DNA of 64,000 bases from Cylindrospermum stagnale PCC 7417. GTDB taxonomy: Bacteria > Cyanobacteriota > Cyanobacteriia > Cyanobacteriales > Nostocaceae. Of the stretch, positions 1-9,313 are shown one piece after another. Position 1 is the first letter of the stretch. Every line of letters begins with the position of its first letter. The notes beneath the pieces were generated by a model. That model was not told where the DNA came from, made no database searches, and worked only from the letters and a program-made list of their open reading frames with translations. A program made the translations under genes and the position numbers. The stretch spans positions 4,243,501 to 4,307,500 of the forward strand of contig NC_019757.1 in NCBI RefSeq assembly GCF_000317535.1. The letters are read 5' to 3'.

Positions 1-2
1 CC

Positions 3-608
3 AAACGAACTTGGTTATTTATTTTGACATTAATCTTAGTAACCTGTCTGCCTATCATGTTAAAAGATTTAATCGATGGGGGAGCTAGAACAATTGTTTT
101 ACGATATCTCACGCCTGGTTATTTGGGTATTCAAATATCTGTTGCTTATCTTCTAGCTACTAAGATTACAACTATATCACGTCAACAGAAACTATGGCGA
201 ATTGTTTTATTTCTACTGTTGTCTGGTGCAGTTTATTCCAATGTGATTAGTTCCCAAGCTAATTATTGGTGGACTAAGAGCCATAGCGATATTAATTTCT
301 ATGCTGCTGAGTTTATTAATCGAGCTAATCGACCACTTTTGCTCAGTGATGGAAGTATGGGTATGATATTAGGCTTGAGCCATCAAATCAATTCTCAAGT
401 ACAGCTACAGTTAAAGCCCTACTGTCACACTTGCCGTGTAATTCCTCCTGCGGTTTTGAAAAAGAAACTCTTACCGATTCCTGATGGTTTTGATGTGTTT
501 TTGTTTGCGCCTTCTAATGAACTAATCCAGGAAGTTGAGAAAGATGCAAAATACAAAATAAAGCTTGTTAGTGTAGAGCTTTGGCGGCTAGATAAGAAAA
601 CAATCTAA
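3..608 (+). CDS. C-terminal part of a membrane glycosyltransferase (5' end outside window)
   Basis: The reading frame is open to the left edge, so the N-terminal part is missing. What remains is about 200 residues: two or three hydrophobic membrane helices, then a soluble tail starting near a YWWTK motif. That tail contains a conserved-looking block (NFYAAEFINRANRPLLLSD) and ends in a small alpha/beta-like region. This pattern resembles the C-terminal end of cyanobacterial GT39/ArnT-type polytopic glycosyltransferases, which transfer sugars from lipid carriers at the membrane. The family call is inferred from the architecture; the catalytic N-terminal half cannot be seen. A strong terminator follows about 60 bases after the stop. 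Confidence 0.5.
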   Translation, partial: KRTWLFILTLILVTCLPIMLKDLIDGGARTIVLRYLTPGYLGIQISVAYLLATKITTISRQQKLWRIVLFLLLSGAVYSNVISSQANYWWTKSHSDINFYAAEFINRANRPLLLSDGSMGMILGLSHQINSQVQLQLKPYCHTCRVIPPAVLKKKLLPIPDGFDVFLFAPSNELIQEVEKDAKYKIKLVSVELWRLDKKTI

Positions 609-671
609 GTTAGGAAGATTTAAATATTCTCTAGAGATCCTATTTTATTGGTGAAATTTTCAGAGTTTCAA

Positions 672-705
672 ATCCCCGACTTCTTTAAGAAGTCGGGGAT
701 CTTTT
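672..705 (+). terminator. Rho-independent terminator after the glycosyltransferase
   Basis: A perfect 14-bp inverted repeat (ATCCCCGACTTCTT at 672-685 and its complement at 687-700) is followed by a T run. It closes the upstream gene. The same palindrome type is also a common dispersed element in Nostocales genomes (from general knowledge). Confidence 0.85.
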
Positions 706-817
706 TGTTCAGCTTCGCGATCGCCCTATACTTAAATTGTTACCAAAATCCCAAAACAGCCGTCCATTAGTTGAATTTATTGCGAAAATAGGATAAATAA
801 TTTGTGTTTGATAAACT

Positions 818-1960
818 GTGCCTACTATAACTGTTGATGATATTCTTGAGCGTGCCCTAATCGGGTACGATTTATCTCCCTCAGAGGGAGTGGTACTGTT
901 AAAACAAACTGATCCAGAGGCGATCGCGAATATTCGGGTGACGGCTGACAAACTCCGTCAAGCTCAAGCTGGTGATCCGGTCACGTACGTAATTAACCGC
1001 AATATTAACTTTACTAATATCTGTGAGCAGCACTGTAGTTTTTGTGCTTTCCGCCGGGATGATGGTGATGCCGATGCATATTGGTTAGATCAGGCGCAAA
1101 TTTTGGAAAAAGCTACAGATGGGGTGCGACGGGGGGCTACAGAAATTTGTATGCAGGGGGGATTAAACCCACAAGCCCAAATCAACGGCAAATCTCTGCC
1201 TTATTACCTGAAGCTAGTGGAAACTATCAAGCAGGAATTTCCCCAGCTACATTTGCACGCTTTTTCTCCCCAAGAAGTGCAATTTATTGCCAGACTTGAC
1301 GGACTGTCTTACGCGGATGTGATTGCTGCTTTGCGGGATGCTGGTGTGGGTTCAATGCCAGGAACAGCGGCTGAGGTGTTGGATGATGAAGTGCGGCGGA
1401 TATTATGTCCTGAGAAAATCGACACCGCCACTTGGCTAGAAATTGTCAGCACGGCTCACAAATTAGGTTTGCACACTACTAGCACTATGTTGTCGGGGCA
1501 TATTGAAACGCTCTCCCAACAAATTGGGCATTTAGAAAAATTGCGATCGCTCCAACAAACTGCAATCAATCAGGGATACCCTGCCAGGATTACAGAGTTT
1601 ATTGTCTTACCTTTCGTGGGACAAGAAGCGCCCAAATCCTTACGTCGTCGTGTTGGACGAGATCAACCAGTGTTAGCTGATGCCTTGCTACTGGGGGCCG
1701 TGGCGCGGATTTTCTTGGGAAATTGGATACCTAACCATCAACCGAGTTGGGTAAAACTGGGGTTAGCTGGGGCGATAGAAGCTTTAGTTTGGGGTTGTAA
1801 CGATATCGGTGGCACATTGATGGAGGAACATATCACTACAATGGCAGGTGCTGTGGGCGGTACTTGTATGGAAGTGGAAACCTTGCAAAATGCGATCGCA
1901 TCTTTAGGACGACCTTACCACCAACGGGATACTCTGTATCAAAGAATCGAGAAAAGGTAA
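818..1960 (+). CDS. cofH: CofH, F0 synthase subunit 2 (radical SAM)
   Basis: This 380-residue radical SAM protein carries the cluster-binding motif C69-x3-C73-x2-C76 (CEQHCSFC), a following AFRR segment, and a [10 protein letters not shown] stretch typical of CofH. With CofG, CofH builds the 7,8-didemethyl-8-hydroxy-5-deazariboflavin (F0) chromophore, which cyanobacteria use in 8-HDF-type photolyases. It joins a tyrosine-derived radical to the ribityl-diaminouracil. Translation starts at a GTG; the frame upstream offers no better ATG. The length is close to the usual size. No cofG lies in the window, so the two subunits are encoded apart here. The next gene, psb27, is unrelated. Confidence 0.93.
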   Translation: MPTITVDDILERALIGYDLSPSEGVVLLKQTDPEAIANIRVTADKLRQAQAGDPVTYVINRNINFTNICEQHCSFCAFRRDDGDADAYWLDQAQILEKATDGVRRGATEICMQGGLNPQAQINGKSLPYYLKLVETIKQEFPQLHLHAFSPQEVQFIARLDGLSYADVIAALRDAGVGSMPGTAAEVLDDEVRRILCPEKIDTATWLEIVSTAHKLGLHTTSTMLSGHIETLSQQIGHLEKLRSLQQTAINQGYPARITEFIVLPFVGQEAPKSLRRRVGRDQPVLADALLLGAVARIFLGNWIPNHQPSWVKLGLAGAIEALVWGCNDIGGTLMEEHITTMAGAVGGTCMEVETLQNAIASLGRPYHQRDTLYQRIEKR

Positions 1961-2071
1961 TCACACTTTTTTTGACTCAGTTCGCAAGCACTCTTGACTC
2001 AGCACTCTAACTGATCCCCAAGATACCATTCCAGGATAGGATAGTCCTTGATTTACGTATTGTTTTATTAA

Positions 2072-2476
2072 ATGCTTATGAAGCGCTATTGGTCGCGTCT
2101 ACTTGCCCTGGTTTTAGTTGTATCTATCGGCTTAATGGGTTGTTCTGGCAGTCCTGATAGTTTGACTGGGGATTATCGTCAAGATACCTTAGCTGTAGTC
2201 AATATCATGAGACAAGCCCTAAATTTATCAGGCGATTCACCAGATAAAGCAGCAGTTCAAGCAGAAGCCCGGCAAAAAATAACTGATTTTTCAGCTCGCT
2301 ACCAGCGGGTTAACTCTGTTTCTGGACTTAGCTCCTTTACAACAATGCGAACAGCTCTCAACGCCCTAGCTGGACATTACAGTTCTTACCCAAATCGCCC
2401 CATTCCTGAAAAACTCAAAAATCGTCTAGATAAGGAGTTAAACCAAGTAGAAGCAGCGCTGAAGCGTGGTGGTTAA
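2072..2476 (+). CDS. psb27: Photosystem II assembly lipoprotein Psb27
   Basis: This is a 134-residue precursor with a lipoprotein signal: a hydrophobic stretch at residues 8-22 and lipobox LMGC with the lipidated cysteine at position 24. The mature part has the Psb27 pattern (DYRQDTLAVV, then a basic helical bundle ending in a Lys/Arg-rich tail). Psb27 binds the lumenal face of CP43 during photosystem II assembly and repair and keeps the manganese site open until D1 is processed. It acts as a lipid-anchored protein on the lumenal side of thylakoids. Start ATG at 2072; an alternative ATG lies two codons downstream. The upstream spacer (1961-2071) contains a repeated GACTCAGxACTC motif. Confidence 0.93.
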   Translation: MLMKRYWSRLLALVLVVSIGLMGCSGSPDSLTGDYRQDTLAVVNIMRQALNLSGDSPDKAAVQAEARQKITDFSARYQRVNSVSGLSSFTTMRTALNALAGHYSSYPNRPIPEKLKNRLDKELNQVEAALKRGG

Positions 2477-2493
2477 CTATTAGCTACCCGATC

Positions 2494-2536
2494 ATCAAGA
2501 GTCAAGAGCTTAGAATCCAACGTTTTGACTCTTGAT
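2494..2536 (+). terminator. Inverted repeat, likely psb27 terminator
   Basis: The arms ATCAAGAGTCAA and TTGACTCTTGAT pair perfectly over 12 bp around an 19-base loop, 18 bases after the psb27 stop codon. There is only a weak T tract, so it may act as an RNA-stabilising hairpin rather than a strict terminator. Confidence 0.55.
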
Positions 2537-2786
2537 TAATTTGTCGGAATTTTAGCTGCATCTGGGCTTGAAATTTTGTGCCTCTTGTTTTCTATATCCT
2601 TTGCTCCGCAACGCTACCGCCTTGGCGCAGCTTCGCCTCTGGCAATGCGGATACACTCTGCTAAGGTGCAGCCTGCCACAGCCCTATTTTGAATTAATTA
2701 AGTTGATCGAAAAAACAAACAACCCCTATTTGTCAGAGAATTATTAGTTAAGCAATGTTTCACAAATCAAAGTAGGTGTATAATCT

Positions 2787-2827
2787 CCCCAAAAGCAGGT
2801 TAGAGGTGCTTTTTATTCGGGGTTTTT
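2787..2827 (+). terminator. Nested hairpin with T tract in the psb27-GHL10 gap
   Basis: The outer stem CCCC/GGGG (2787-2790 with 2819-2822) encloses an inner stem AAAAGCA/TGCTTTT (2791-2797 with 2807-2813), followed by five T. It lies 170 bases upstream of the next gene and 250 bases beyond psb27. It therefore either ends an unannotated small transcript or acts as an attenuator in the leader of the downstream gene. Confidence 0.5.
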
Positions 2828-2996
2828 GCAATTCCTATGATTTTTTTATAAAAAAAGTGGCAACAGAAATAGCAATTTAGGAGTCTGGAAAAACTAGGCT
2901 TCAAAACCCTGATTAATTAACTAGAGATTTCGATACGTATTGCCCCAAATTATTTAACTTGGGGTCAATGACTGTTTTGTCCATCTACTTGTATTT

Positions 2997-4499
2997 ATGT
3001 CTAACCATCCCTTGAGTGTTACAAGACCAATATTATTTTGGCGGCGTCTATTTGCTGTCGTTTTTAGCAGTAGTTTGTTGATGCCCAATTTTGGCAACCA
3101 ACCAGCAGAGGCGCAAGTAACCCAGTATTGTCAGCTATCAGCAACGGCAGCAAAAGAAAAAGAAAAGTTACGTTTGTCAGCACTCAAAAACAATCAAGAT
3201 GCCCAGAGCCGATACCAAAAGCTAGTACAAAAACACGCACAGGAATTACAGAAGTGCCGCAATCGTACTTGGCCCGAAAACCAAGCAATCTGGTTGCGCT
3301 TGTATCCCTGCGACATTCAGCCGGGGGCAGTTGACCAGATTATGGATCGGATTGTCAACCGTGGCTATAACCAAGTTTATTTAGAAGCATTTTCTGACGG
3401 GCAGGTACTATTGCCAGGGGCAGCTAACCCCACAGCTTGGCCTTCTGTAGTTCGCACTCCAGGTTCAGAAAAAGTGGATCTACTGGCCGCAGCGATTAAA
3501 AAAGGGCGGGAACGAGGTTTGAAGGTTTATGCTTGGATGTTTACTGTCAATTTCGGCTATACCTACGCCCAGCGTCCAGATAAGGAAAGTGCGATCGCTC
3601 GTAATGGCAAAGGTCAAACAAGCTTATATCTTGTAGATAATGGCTCTCAAGTATATATCGACCCCTACAATTCCCAAGCGAAAACCGACTACTACCGCAT
3701 GGTACAAGAGGTGCTGCGCCGTCGCCCAGATGGCTTGCTATTTGACTATGTGCGCTATCCCAGGCAAGCTGGAAGTGATTCGATCGCCACTAAAGTTACA
3801 GATTTATGGTTATTTACGCCAGCAACCCAAGAGGCTTTATTTAGAAGGGCACAGAATAATAAAGGGCTGGACTTGATTCGGCGGTTTTTGCGTAAGGGAT
3901 ACATCACCGCCGGAGACATCGGTGAAGTCGATAAACTTTATCCTCAAGAAGGTGAACCCCTATGGCAAGGGCGCAATCCCCCAGCAGCGCCAAAATCAAT
4001 CTTAACTGCAACTGACAGACAACCACTTCTGCAATTTGATTTATGGCAGTTAGCAGTTGCCCATGCGATGCAAGGTATCTTAGATTTTGTCGCCTTAGCT
4101 AGTTACCCAGTACAACAGCAAGGTATTCCCGCTGGGGTGGTGTTTTTCCCTGAAGGTAACCAAAGTTTAGGACAAGGTTATGATTCTCGCTTGCAACCTT
4201 GGGATCGGTTTCCGAGTAATCTGGAGTGGCATCCTATGGCTTATGCAACTTGCAATAATGGCAGTTGTATTGCCGCACAAGTGCAGCGGGTTTTGAGTGC
4301 AGCAAAACCAGGTACTCAGGTGATTCCCGCTTTGGCTGGTAGGTGGGGATCATCAATCAGCCCCAATCGTCCATCTCTAGAAGTGCAAATGCAAGCACTG
4401 CGCCAATTTTCCCCCAAAATCAAGGGGGTGAGCCATTTTGCATATTCTTGGCAATATCCAGAACAAGATAGCGATCGCAAATTCTGTCGCGCTCGATAA
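2997..4499 (+). CDS. Exported GHL10-type glycoside hydrolase-like protein
   Basis: This 500-residue protein has a signal peptide: basic WRR near residue 16, a hydrophobic stretch, and an A-E-A site near residue 40. A TIM-barrel-like domain follows from about residue 95 to 490. Blocks such as IWLRLYP, NQVYLEAFSDG, GLKVYAWMF, YIDPYN and GLLFDYVRYPR match the family of putative glycosyl hydrolases of the GHL10/DUF4015 type. These are probably periplasmic or secreted and act on a polysaccharide; the substrate is unknown. The D in FDYVRYP and the acidic residue in YLEAFSDG are plausible active-site positions, but this is inference. The gene appears monocistronic, with the neighbour on the right convergent. 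Confidence 0.75.
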   Translation: MSNHPLSVTRPILFWRRLFAVVFSSSLLMPNFGNQPAEAQVTQYCQLSATAAKEKEKLRLSALKNNQDAQSRYQKLVQKHAQELQKCRNRTWPENQAIWLRLYPCDIQPGAVDQIMDRIVNRGYNQVYLEAFSDGQVLLPGAANPTAWPSVVRTPGSEKVDLLAAAIKKGRERGLKVYAWMFTVNFGYTYAQRPDKESAIARNGKGQTSLYLVDNGSQVYIDPYNSQAKTDYYRMVQEVLRRRPDGLLFDYVRYPRQAGSDSIATKVTDLWLFTPATQEALFRRAQNNKGLDLIRRFLRKGYITAGDIGEVDKLYPQEGEPLWQGRNPPAAPKSILTATDRQPLLQFDLWQLAVAHAMQGILDFVALASYPVQQQGIPAGVVFFPEGNQSLGQGYDSRLQPWDRFPSNLEWHPMAYATCNNGSCIAAQVQRVLSAAKPGTQVIPALAGRWGSSISPNRPSLEVQMQALRQFSPKIKGVSHFAYSWQYPEQDSDRKFCRAR

Positions 4500-4526
4500 G
4501 TGAATTCCGCCCTCGATTTCTCATGT

Positions 4527-5513
4527 TCAACTTCGCCAATCACCCAATTGAGTACCCAGAAAATAGCGGACATGATCAACAAATGTCGGCCCCCATTTTC
4601 TATTTCCATGTCCTAAACCAGGCACTACATAACACTCACCATCTGGGAAACTTTGAGCGCAAGCCTGGACATCACGAATGCTGACAATGGGATCGTTAGC
4701 ACCCACTAAAAAACGCACCCGACGGGAAGGTTTGACGCCCTCTATATAGGTCATCGGGTTGCAAGCCAAAGCATTCTCGTCAGGGTATTTCAGATTTTTG
4801 GCTAGTTGTAATATCTTAACTATCGGTTTTAGCTCCGGTTGTACTCGCTCGACTAGTCCCCCTAGAGGTGAAGCGGCTAAATCTGGCAACATCCAATAAC
4901 CCCAGCTTTTGGCAAAAGATTGGAGATTAGCATGACCAATCACTCCCAGCAACCGCGCCCCAAGACCATTAGCAGTAAAGGCGTAGGCAGCTTGCAAAAC
5001 GCCCAGACTAACGCCAAACATCGCTAACCTATCACTCAGACCATAGCGCTTACAGCAAAATTCCTGCACTCTGGCAATATCAGCCGCAGTCCTCCGGAAA
5101 ATACATAACATTAACTTGCTGTCGAAAGGGATTCCCCGGTCAACTAACGGCTTAATCTCTTTTTCTGCCACAGCGGTGAAGGTACGCACCAAGCTACGCT
5201 CACCAGCCAATGGTGTATCGAATAAAGCTACAGCTATACCCATTTGTGTCAGTGTTGGCACAATGAACGCATTCCAGGAATATGGCGCACACATTCCTTG
5301 TAACCCAATTACCAGCGGTGTATCTTGTGCGGGTCGATTTTGTGGCAAAAAGACGGAAACGGGAAAGCCACTTAATCGCTCGTCAACGTCAGATGCCCCA
5401 GTGAAATAATCAGATTCGTGGAACCAATAGCGATCGCCATTTACACCGTCAAAATTAATCGCATCGGGGCCGTAGATATGCATAATAAATAGCAAATCCT
5501 GACTAACTAGCAT
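4527..5513 (-). CDS. Alpha/beta hydrolase family protein
   Basis: This 328-residue protein carries a nucleophile elbow GVSLG with Ser169, an oxyanion-region motif near LQGMCAPYSWN, and a late histidine in PGLGHGN (near residue 302). An acidic residue before it (GANDPI) completes a plausible Ser-Asp-His triad. It has no signal peptide and is probably cytoplasmic. The fold suggests an esterase, thioesterase or peptidase, but the substrate cannot be read from sequence. It converges with the GHL10-type gene (27-base gap). An alternative start ten codons downstream (MHIYG) is possible. Confidence 0.75.
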   Translation of the reverse strand: MLVSQDLLFIMHIYGPDAINFDGVNGDRYWFHESDYFTGASDVDERLSGFPVSVFLPQNRPAQDTPLVIGLQGMCAPYSWNAFIVPTLTQMGIAVALFDTPLAGERSLVRTFTAVAEKEIKPLVDRGIPFDSKLMLCIFRRTAADIARVQEFCCKRYGLSDRLAMFGVSLGVLQAAYAFTANGLGARLLGVIGHANLQSFAKSWGYWMLPDLAASPLGGLVERVQPELKPIVKILQLAKNLKYPDENALACNPMTYIEGVKPSRRVRFLVGANDPIVSIRDVQACAQSFPDGECYVVPGLGHGNRKWGPTFVDHVRYFLGTQLGDWRS

Positions 5514-5626
5514 ACTTTATAACTCAGGATTGCTATTTTTAGCTGAAACTTTTTATTCGTCTAAATCCTTGGAGACTTTTTCAGATTGTCAATGTCACTT
5601 GTCCTGATACAAAATGAGGTATGGTT

Positions 5627-5974
5627 ATGAATCTATTACCACAATTCCCACCTCTAGTAAATCTGGAAATCATCGAGGTGTACGAGTATTATGATGGCCC
5701 ATGCCTGTTTAGCTGTCAAAATACTTCAGGAGAGATTTTCATGGCAGTTTGGATAGATGAAACAAAAGAGTTCAAGACATGGCTTTATATTCCAATGTCT
5801 CAACGGAGATTGGGAAATATTCGCTCTGGCAATATTAATCTACACGATGCTTTTAGAAGTTCAGAAGACGGTTTTGTTTATAAAGTCATAATTTCCTATG
5901 ATGCTAGTCCTGATAGACTAGAAACGATCTTTTCTGAAAATTTAATTGGTGAGTGGCTACCAATGTCTGGGTAA
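5627..5974 (+). CDS. Small unknown protein
   Basis: This is a soluble acidic protein of about 115 residues. I prefer the ATG at 5627 over the one at 5621 because a GAGGT ribosome-binding site (5616-5620) then has a spacing of six bases. It contains FSCQNTSGEIFMAVWIDE and ends in LIGEWLPMSG, with no membrane segment, cysteine cluster or known catalytic motif. It resembles small cyanobacterial conserved proteins that look like immunity or antitoxin partners, but I do not recognise it firmly. Just after its stop another frame stays open to about 6137 (reading LDFGAETLPIIEAKK) without a start, possibly a remnant of a partner gene. Confidence 0.6.
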   Translation: MNLLPQFPPLVNLEIIEVYEYYDGPCLFSCQNTSGEIFMAVWIDETKEFKTWLYIPMSQRRLGNIRSGNINLHDAFRSSEDGFVYKVIISYDASPDRLETIFSENLIGEWLPMSG

Positions 5975-6302
5975 TTTCTTGACTTTGGCGCTGAAACACT
6001 GCCAATTATTGAAGCGAAGAAAGCAACTCGAACTGCAAAACAAATTCAACGGGAAGTTCTTAGGACTTACGCATTGACAAAAAATAGTAAACAAGGAAAG
6101 ATGAAGTACAAATTTTTAGATCTACGTCCTATATAGCAATCATAAATGAGATGCTCACATCTAGTTTTTGTTTACCTCTGCGCCCTCTAAGTCTGGAGCG
6201 GTAGCCTGCGGTACCCCGCTCCGAGTCTACGCTTAAAAAATACTGTTCACTAATCAAAGAGGATTACTATAGAAGTTGATAATTCTGCTTAAAAAATTAC
6301 CT
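5975..6302. other. Intergenic region with dispersed repeats and a startless reading frame
   Basis: The first 160 bases hold a startless open frame. From 6060 the word GGACTTACGCATTGAC with a trailing A-rich stretch appears; a near-identical TTACGCATTGACAAAAAAT recurs at about 49482-49500, so this is a dispersed repeat or MITE-like end. At about 6194-6222 a GGAGCGG/CCGCTCC inverted repeat sits in a block of the type common in Nostocales. No terminator with a T tract was identified for polA, which ends at 6303. Confidence 0.5.
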
Positions 6303-9242
6303 CTACGTCATCTCCATCCAATTCTCACCGGCACGCACATCTACCACCAGCGGTACACTTAAAGAAACAGCATTTTCCATCACCGACTTAATTTGTGGTT
6401 GTAATTCTTCCCACTCTTGAGGAGGAACTTCAAACACCAATTCATCGTGAACTTGCAACAACAAACGCGCTTGATATTTCTTTAAAACCTCATGCAATCT
6501 CACCATGGCAATTTTGATAATATCAGCGCTGGAACCTTGAATTGGTGCATTAGCAGCAGAACGCAGTAACCCTGCATCATAAGCACCCAAATTCTTTAAT
6601 TTACTTAAATTAATCTCTTCTAGATTGCTATTTTTTAACTGGCGTAAACTATTGCTAGTAAAATCAAAATAACGCCTTCTACCAAGAATAGTTTCTACAT
6701 AACCTTGAGCAATCGCTTCTTTTTTTACTTTCTCCAAATAGGCAAAAACTTTGGGGTATCGTTCGTTAAATCGCTTAATAAACTCATTCGCATTATTTTT
6801 ATCTACACCTGTTGAACGCGCAAACCTTAGAGAACCCATTCCATAAATTACACCGAAGTTAATGGTTTTCGCTAATCTTCGTTCATCTGACGTAATATCT
6901 TCTTTTTCAAATACCAACCGTGCTGTTACGGTGTGAATATCTTCATTCTGTTGATATGCTTGCACTAATATAGGTTCTTGACTCAAATGAGCCAAAATTC
7001 GCAATTCAATTTGTGAGTAATCAGCCGCTACCATTAAACAACCTGGTTCTGGCAAAAACGCCTTGCGAATTTGGCGACTAAAAGCAGTGCGAATCGGGAT
7101 ATTTTGCAAATTGGGATTAGAAGAAGATAGCCTACCTGTTGATGTCGCAGCTTGATTAAAATCCGTATGCACTCTCTGGGTATCTGCACGTACTAATGCT
7201 GGTAGTGCATCCACGTAAGTAGATTTTAATTTCGATAGAGTGCGGTACTCAATGATGGCTTCAACAAAACCAGTTTGATCAACTTCTTGGAGTCTTTCCA
7301 ATGTCGCTGCATCCGTAGAATAACCACTTTGGATTTTCCGAGAATGCTTGTTGCTTAATCCCAATTTTTCAAATAAAATCTGGCTCAACTGTTTGGGGGA
7401 ACCCAAATTAAATTTTTCTCCAGCAATTTCAGTAGCTTTCTCTTCTAACTTGGCTAACTCTGTTTCTAAATGCTGGGAAAGTTCTTGGAGATAAGCTGAA
7501 TTAATCCGAACTCCTGTATATTCCATTTCCGCTAAAACCACTTCTAGCGGTTGTTCTACCTCTAGTAATAGCTTGTGTAAAGTAGGAATTTTCTCTAGTT
7601 CCTCTCGCAGTTTTGGTACTAATCTAAATGTCGTATAAACATCCATACCGCAGTAATCTGCTACAGCAGGAATGCTGATATCAGCGATGGTTTTGCCTTT
7701 AGGAACTAACTCTAAATAACTTTTAGCAGTTAATCCCAAGTATCTCTGCGACAAATCAGTCAAATTATGGGTAGTATCTGGATTTAACACATAACTCGCC
7801 AGCATGGGATCAAACACTACTCCTGCCAAATTAATTCCTTGACACCGGAGGATTAAACGGTCAAATTTCGCATTTTGTAAAGTTTTGGGATAATCAGCAC
7901 TTTCAAGAATTGGACGTAGTGCTGTCAATGCTAAATCTTGATTGAGATTTTCCCCCATTTTGTGATTTAAGGGAATATAGGCAACTTCATCTGGTTCGGT
8001 TCCCCAGCAGCAGCCAATTCCCACTAAAGTAGCATCTCTTGGTTCTAAAGCAGTGGTTTCAGTATCCCAAGCAACGGGTGTTTCTGAATTGGTAAATTTT
8101 TCTAGAATTTTTACCAATTCATTTAGTTTGGCTTCAGTGTTGATGATTTGTGGTTGAATTGGTAAAGCTGTTTGTCGTTGAACTTCTGCTGTCTCGCTAG
8201 CACTGTAAAACGACAAATCATCATCTTCATCAGCGTTGAGTGTTGCTGCTGTTTCTACGGCTGGAGTTTCTGCAACTTTGCCACCAAATTGCTGCTGGAT
8301 TTCGTTAATTTTGCCTAAGAATTTATTTAATTCTAATTTTTCTAAAATTGGTGTCAGGATGCTGGCATCAAACCCTGTTAATTTACAATCTTCTAAATCA
8401 AGTTCTAGCGGCACATCAAGAACTATTTTTGCTAAAAAACGGGATATTTTGGCATCTTCTTTACCTTCTGCCAGTTTTTTCTGAGTAGCGCCTTTAATTT
8501 GGTCTAATACAGCATAAATATTTTCTAGGGAATTGTAGGCATTAAGCAGCTGTACTGCTGTTTTTTCGCCAATGCCTCTGACTCCAGGAATATTATCAGA
8601 TTTATCACCGCACAGAGCTTTGAAATCGACAACTTGCGAAGGAAAGACGCCTAATTTTTCTTTTACTTGTTCTGCACTAAATTCAGTAATGCTAGATGTG
8701 GAACGCTTCCAGGCATCTGGACTAAAATACAGGACGGTGATTTGTTTGTCAGTGTCGATCAGTTGAAATAAATCGCGATCGCCTGTGAGAATCTTGACTC
8801 TATACCCAGCCGCAGCAGTTCTTTGTGCTAAGGTTCCCAAGATATCGTCTGCTTCGTAACCTGAAGCCGTTAATACAGGCAAGTTGAAGCCACTCAGCAA
8901 CTCTTGCAAGTTTGCCAAGTCGGGAATAAAGTCTTCTGGTGTTTCCGGACGACCTGCTTTATAGGTATCATCAGCTTGATGGCGGAAGGTTGTATCACCC
9001 AAATCAAAGGCGATCGCCATTGCTTGTGGCTGTTGTGTGGCCATTACCTCCAGCAGTGACTTCAGAAAGCCAAAACATATACTGGTAGGAACCCCCGCCT
9101 TTGTCCGCAGTCCTCCGTCTCTGCCTTTGGCAAAAGCGAAGTATGAACGATAAGCGAGGGAATGTCCATCTACGAGGATGAACGTGGGCCTTGTTGTGGT
9201 TGCAGAATCGTTCGTCAAGTGGTTAGCAAAATTTTCGGACAT
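6303..9242 (-). CDS. polA: DNA polymerase I
   Basis: This 979-residue family A polymerase has all three domains. The N-terminal 5' nuclease (about 18-300) contains FILVDGHSLAYR, ADDILGTLA, TGDRDLFQL and the helix-hairpin-helix segment GIGEKTA. The 3'-5' exonuclease (about 370-570) keeps D393-T-E395, NAKFD and DYCGMD, so proofreading is probably intact. The polymerase domain has motif A around D741 (ADYSQIELR), the FGVIYG O-helix region and motif C VHDEL near residue 931. It fills gaps and removes primers in replication and repair. It is divergent from the HAD phosphatase gene, with only 71 bases between the two start codons, so promoters overlap. Confidence 0.97.
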   Translation of the reverse strand: MSENFANHLTNDSATTTRPTFILVDGHSLAYRSYFAFAKGRDGGLRTKAGVPTSICFGFLKSLLEVMATQQPQAMAIAFDLGDTTFRHQADDTYKAGRPETPEDFIPDLANLQELLSGFNLPVLTASGYEADDILGTLAQRTAAAGYRVKILTGDRDLFQLIDTDKQITVLYFSPDAWKRSTSSITEFSAEQVKEKLGVFPSQVVDFKALCGDKSDNIPGVRGIGEKTAVQLLNAYNSLENIYAVLDQIKGATQKKLAEGKEDAKISRFLAKIVLDVPLELDLEDCKLTGFDASILTPILEKLELNKFLGKINEIQQQFGGKVAETPAVETAATLNADEDDDLSFYSASETAEVQRQTALPIQPQIINTEAKLNELVKILEKFTNSETPVAWDTETTALEPRDATLVGIGCCWGTEPDEVAYIPLNHKMGENLNQDLALTALRPILESADYPKTLQNAKFDRLILRCQGINLAGVVFDPMLASYVLNPDTTHNLTDLSQRYLGLTAKSYLELVPKGKTIADISIPAVADYCGMDVYTTFRLVPKLREELEKIPTLHKLLLEVEQPLEVVLAEMEYTGVRINSAYLQELSQHLETELAKLEEKATEIAGEKFNLGSPKQLSQILFEKLGLSNKHSRKIQSGYSTDAATLERLQEVDQTGFVEAIIEYRTLSKLKSTYVDALPALVRADTQRVHTDFNQAATSTGRLSSSNPNLQNIPIRTAFSRQIRKAFLPEPGCLMVAADYSQIELRILAHLSQEPILVQAYQQNEDIHTVTARLVFEKEDITSDERRLAKTINFGVIYGMGSLRFARSTGVDKNNANEFIKRFNERYPKVFAYLEKVKKEAIAQGYVETILGRRRYFDFTSNSLRQLKNSNLEEINLSKLKNLGAYDAGLLRSAANAPIQGSSADIIKIAMVRLHEVLKKYQARLLLQVHDELVFEVPPQEWEELQPQIKSVMENAVSLSVPLVVDVRAGENWMEMT

Positions 9243-9313
9243 AGCCCTATTTTAGCCAGTAGCTTCCAATGCGTACACAACTGTATGATTACATTTAGGC
9301 TATCCTGTTACTC

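Larger units (their letters stand above)
2477..2996. other. Structured intergenic region after psb27
   Basis: This 520-base gap has no credible gene. It contains a 12-bp inverted repeat just after psb27 (2494-2505 with 2525-2536), which probably ends that transcript. A block near 2600-2690 of the kind dispersed in Nostocales genomes is rich in GCTTCGCCTCTGGC-type words. A nested hairpin at 2787-2822 is followed by TTTTT. A further CCCCAA/TTGGGG hairpin lies at 2943-2963, about 35 bases before the next start codon. The nested hairpin is preceded by a TATAAT at 2778-2783. Confidence 0.6.

Noticed and set aside
4316-4609. Minus-strand frame of 97 codons bridging the ends of two converging genes
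   Set aside because: It overlaps both well-supported genes and has no family features.
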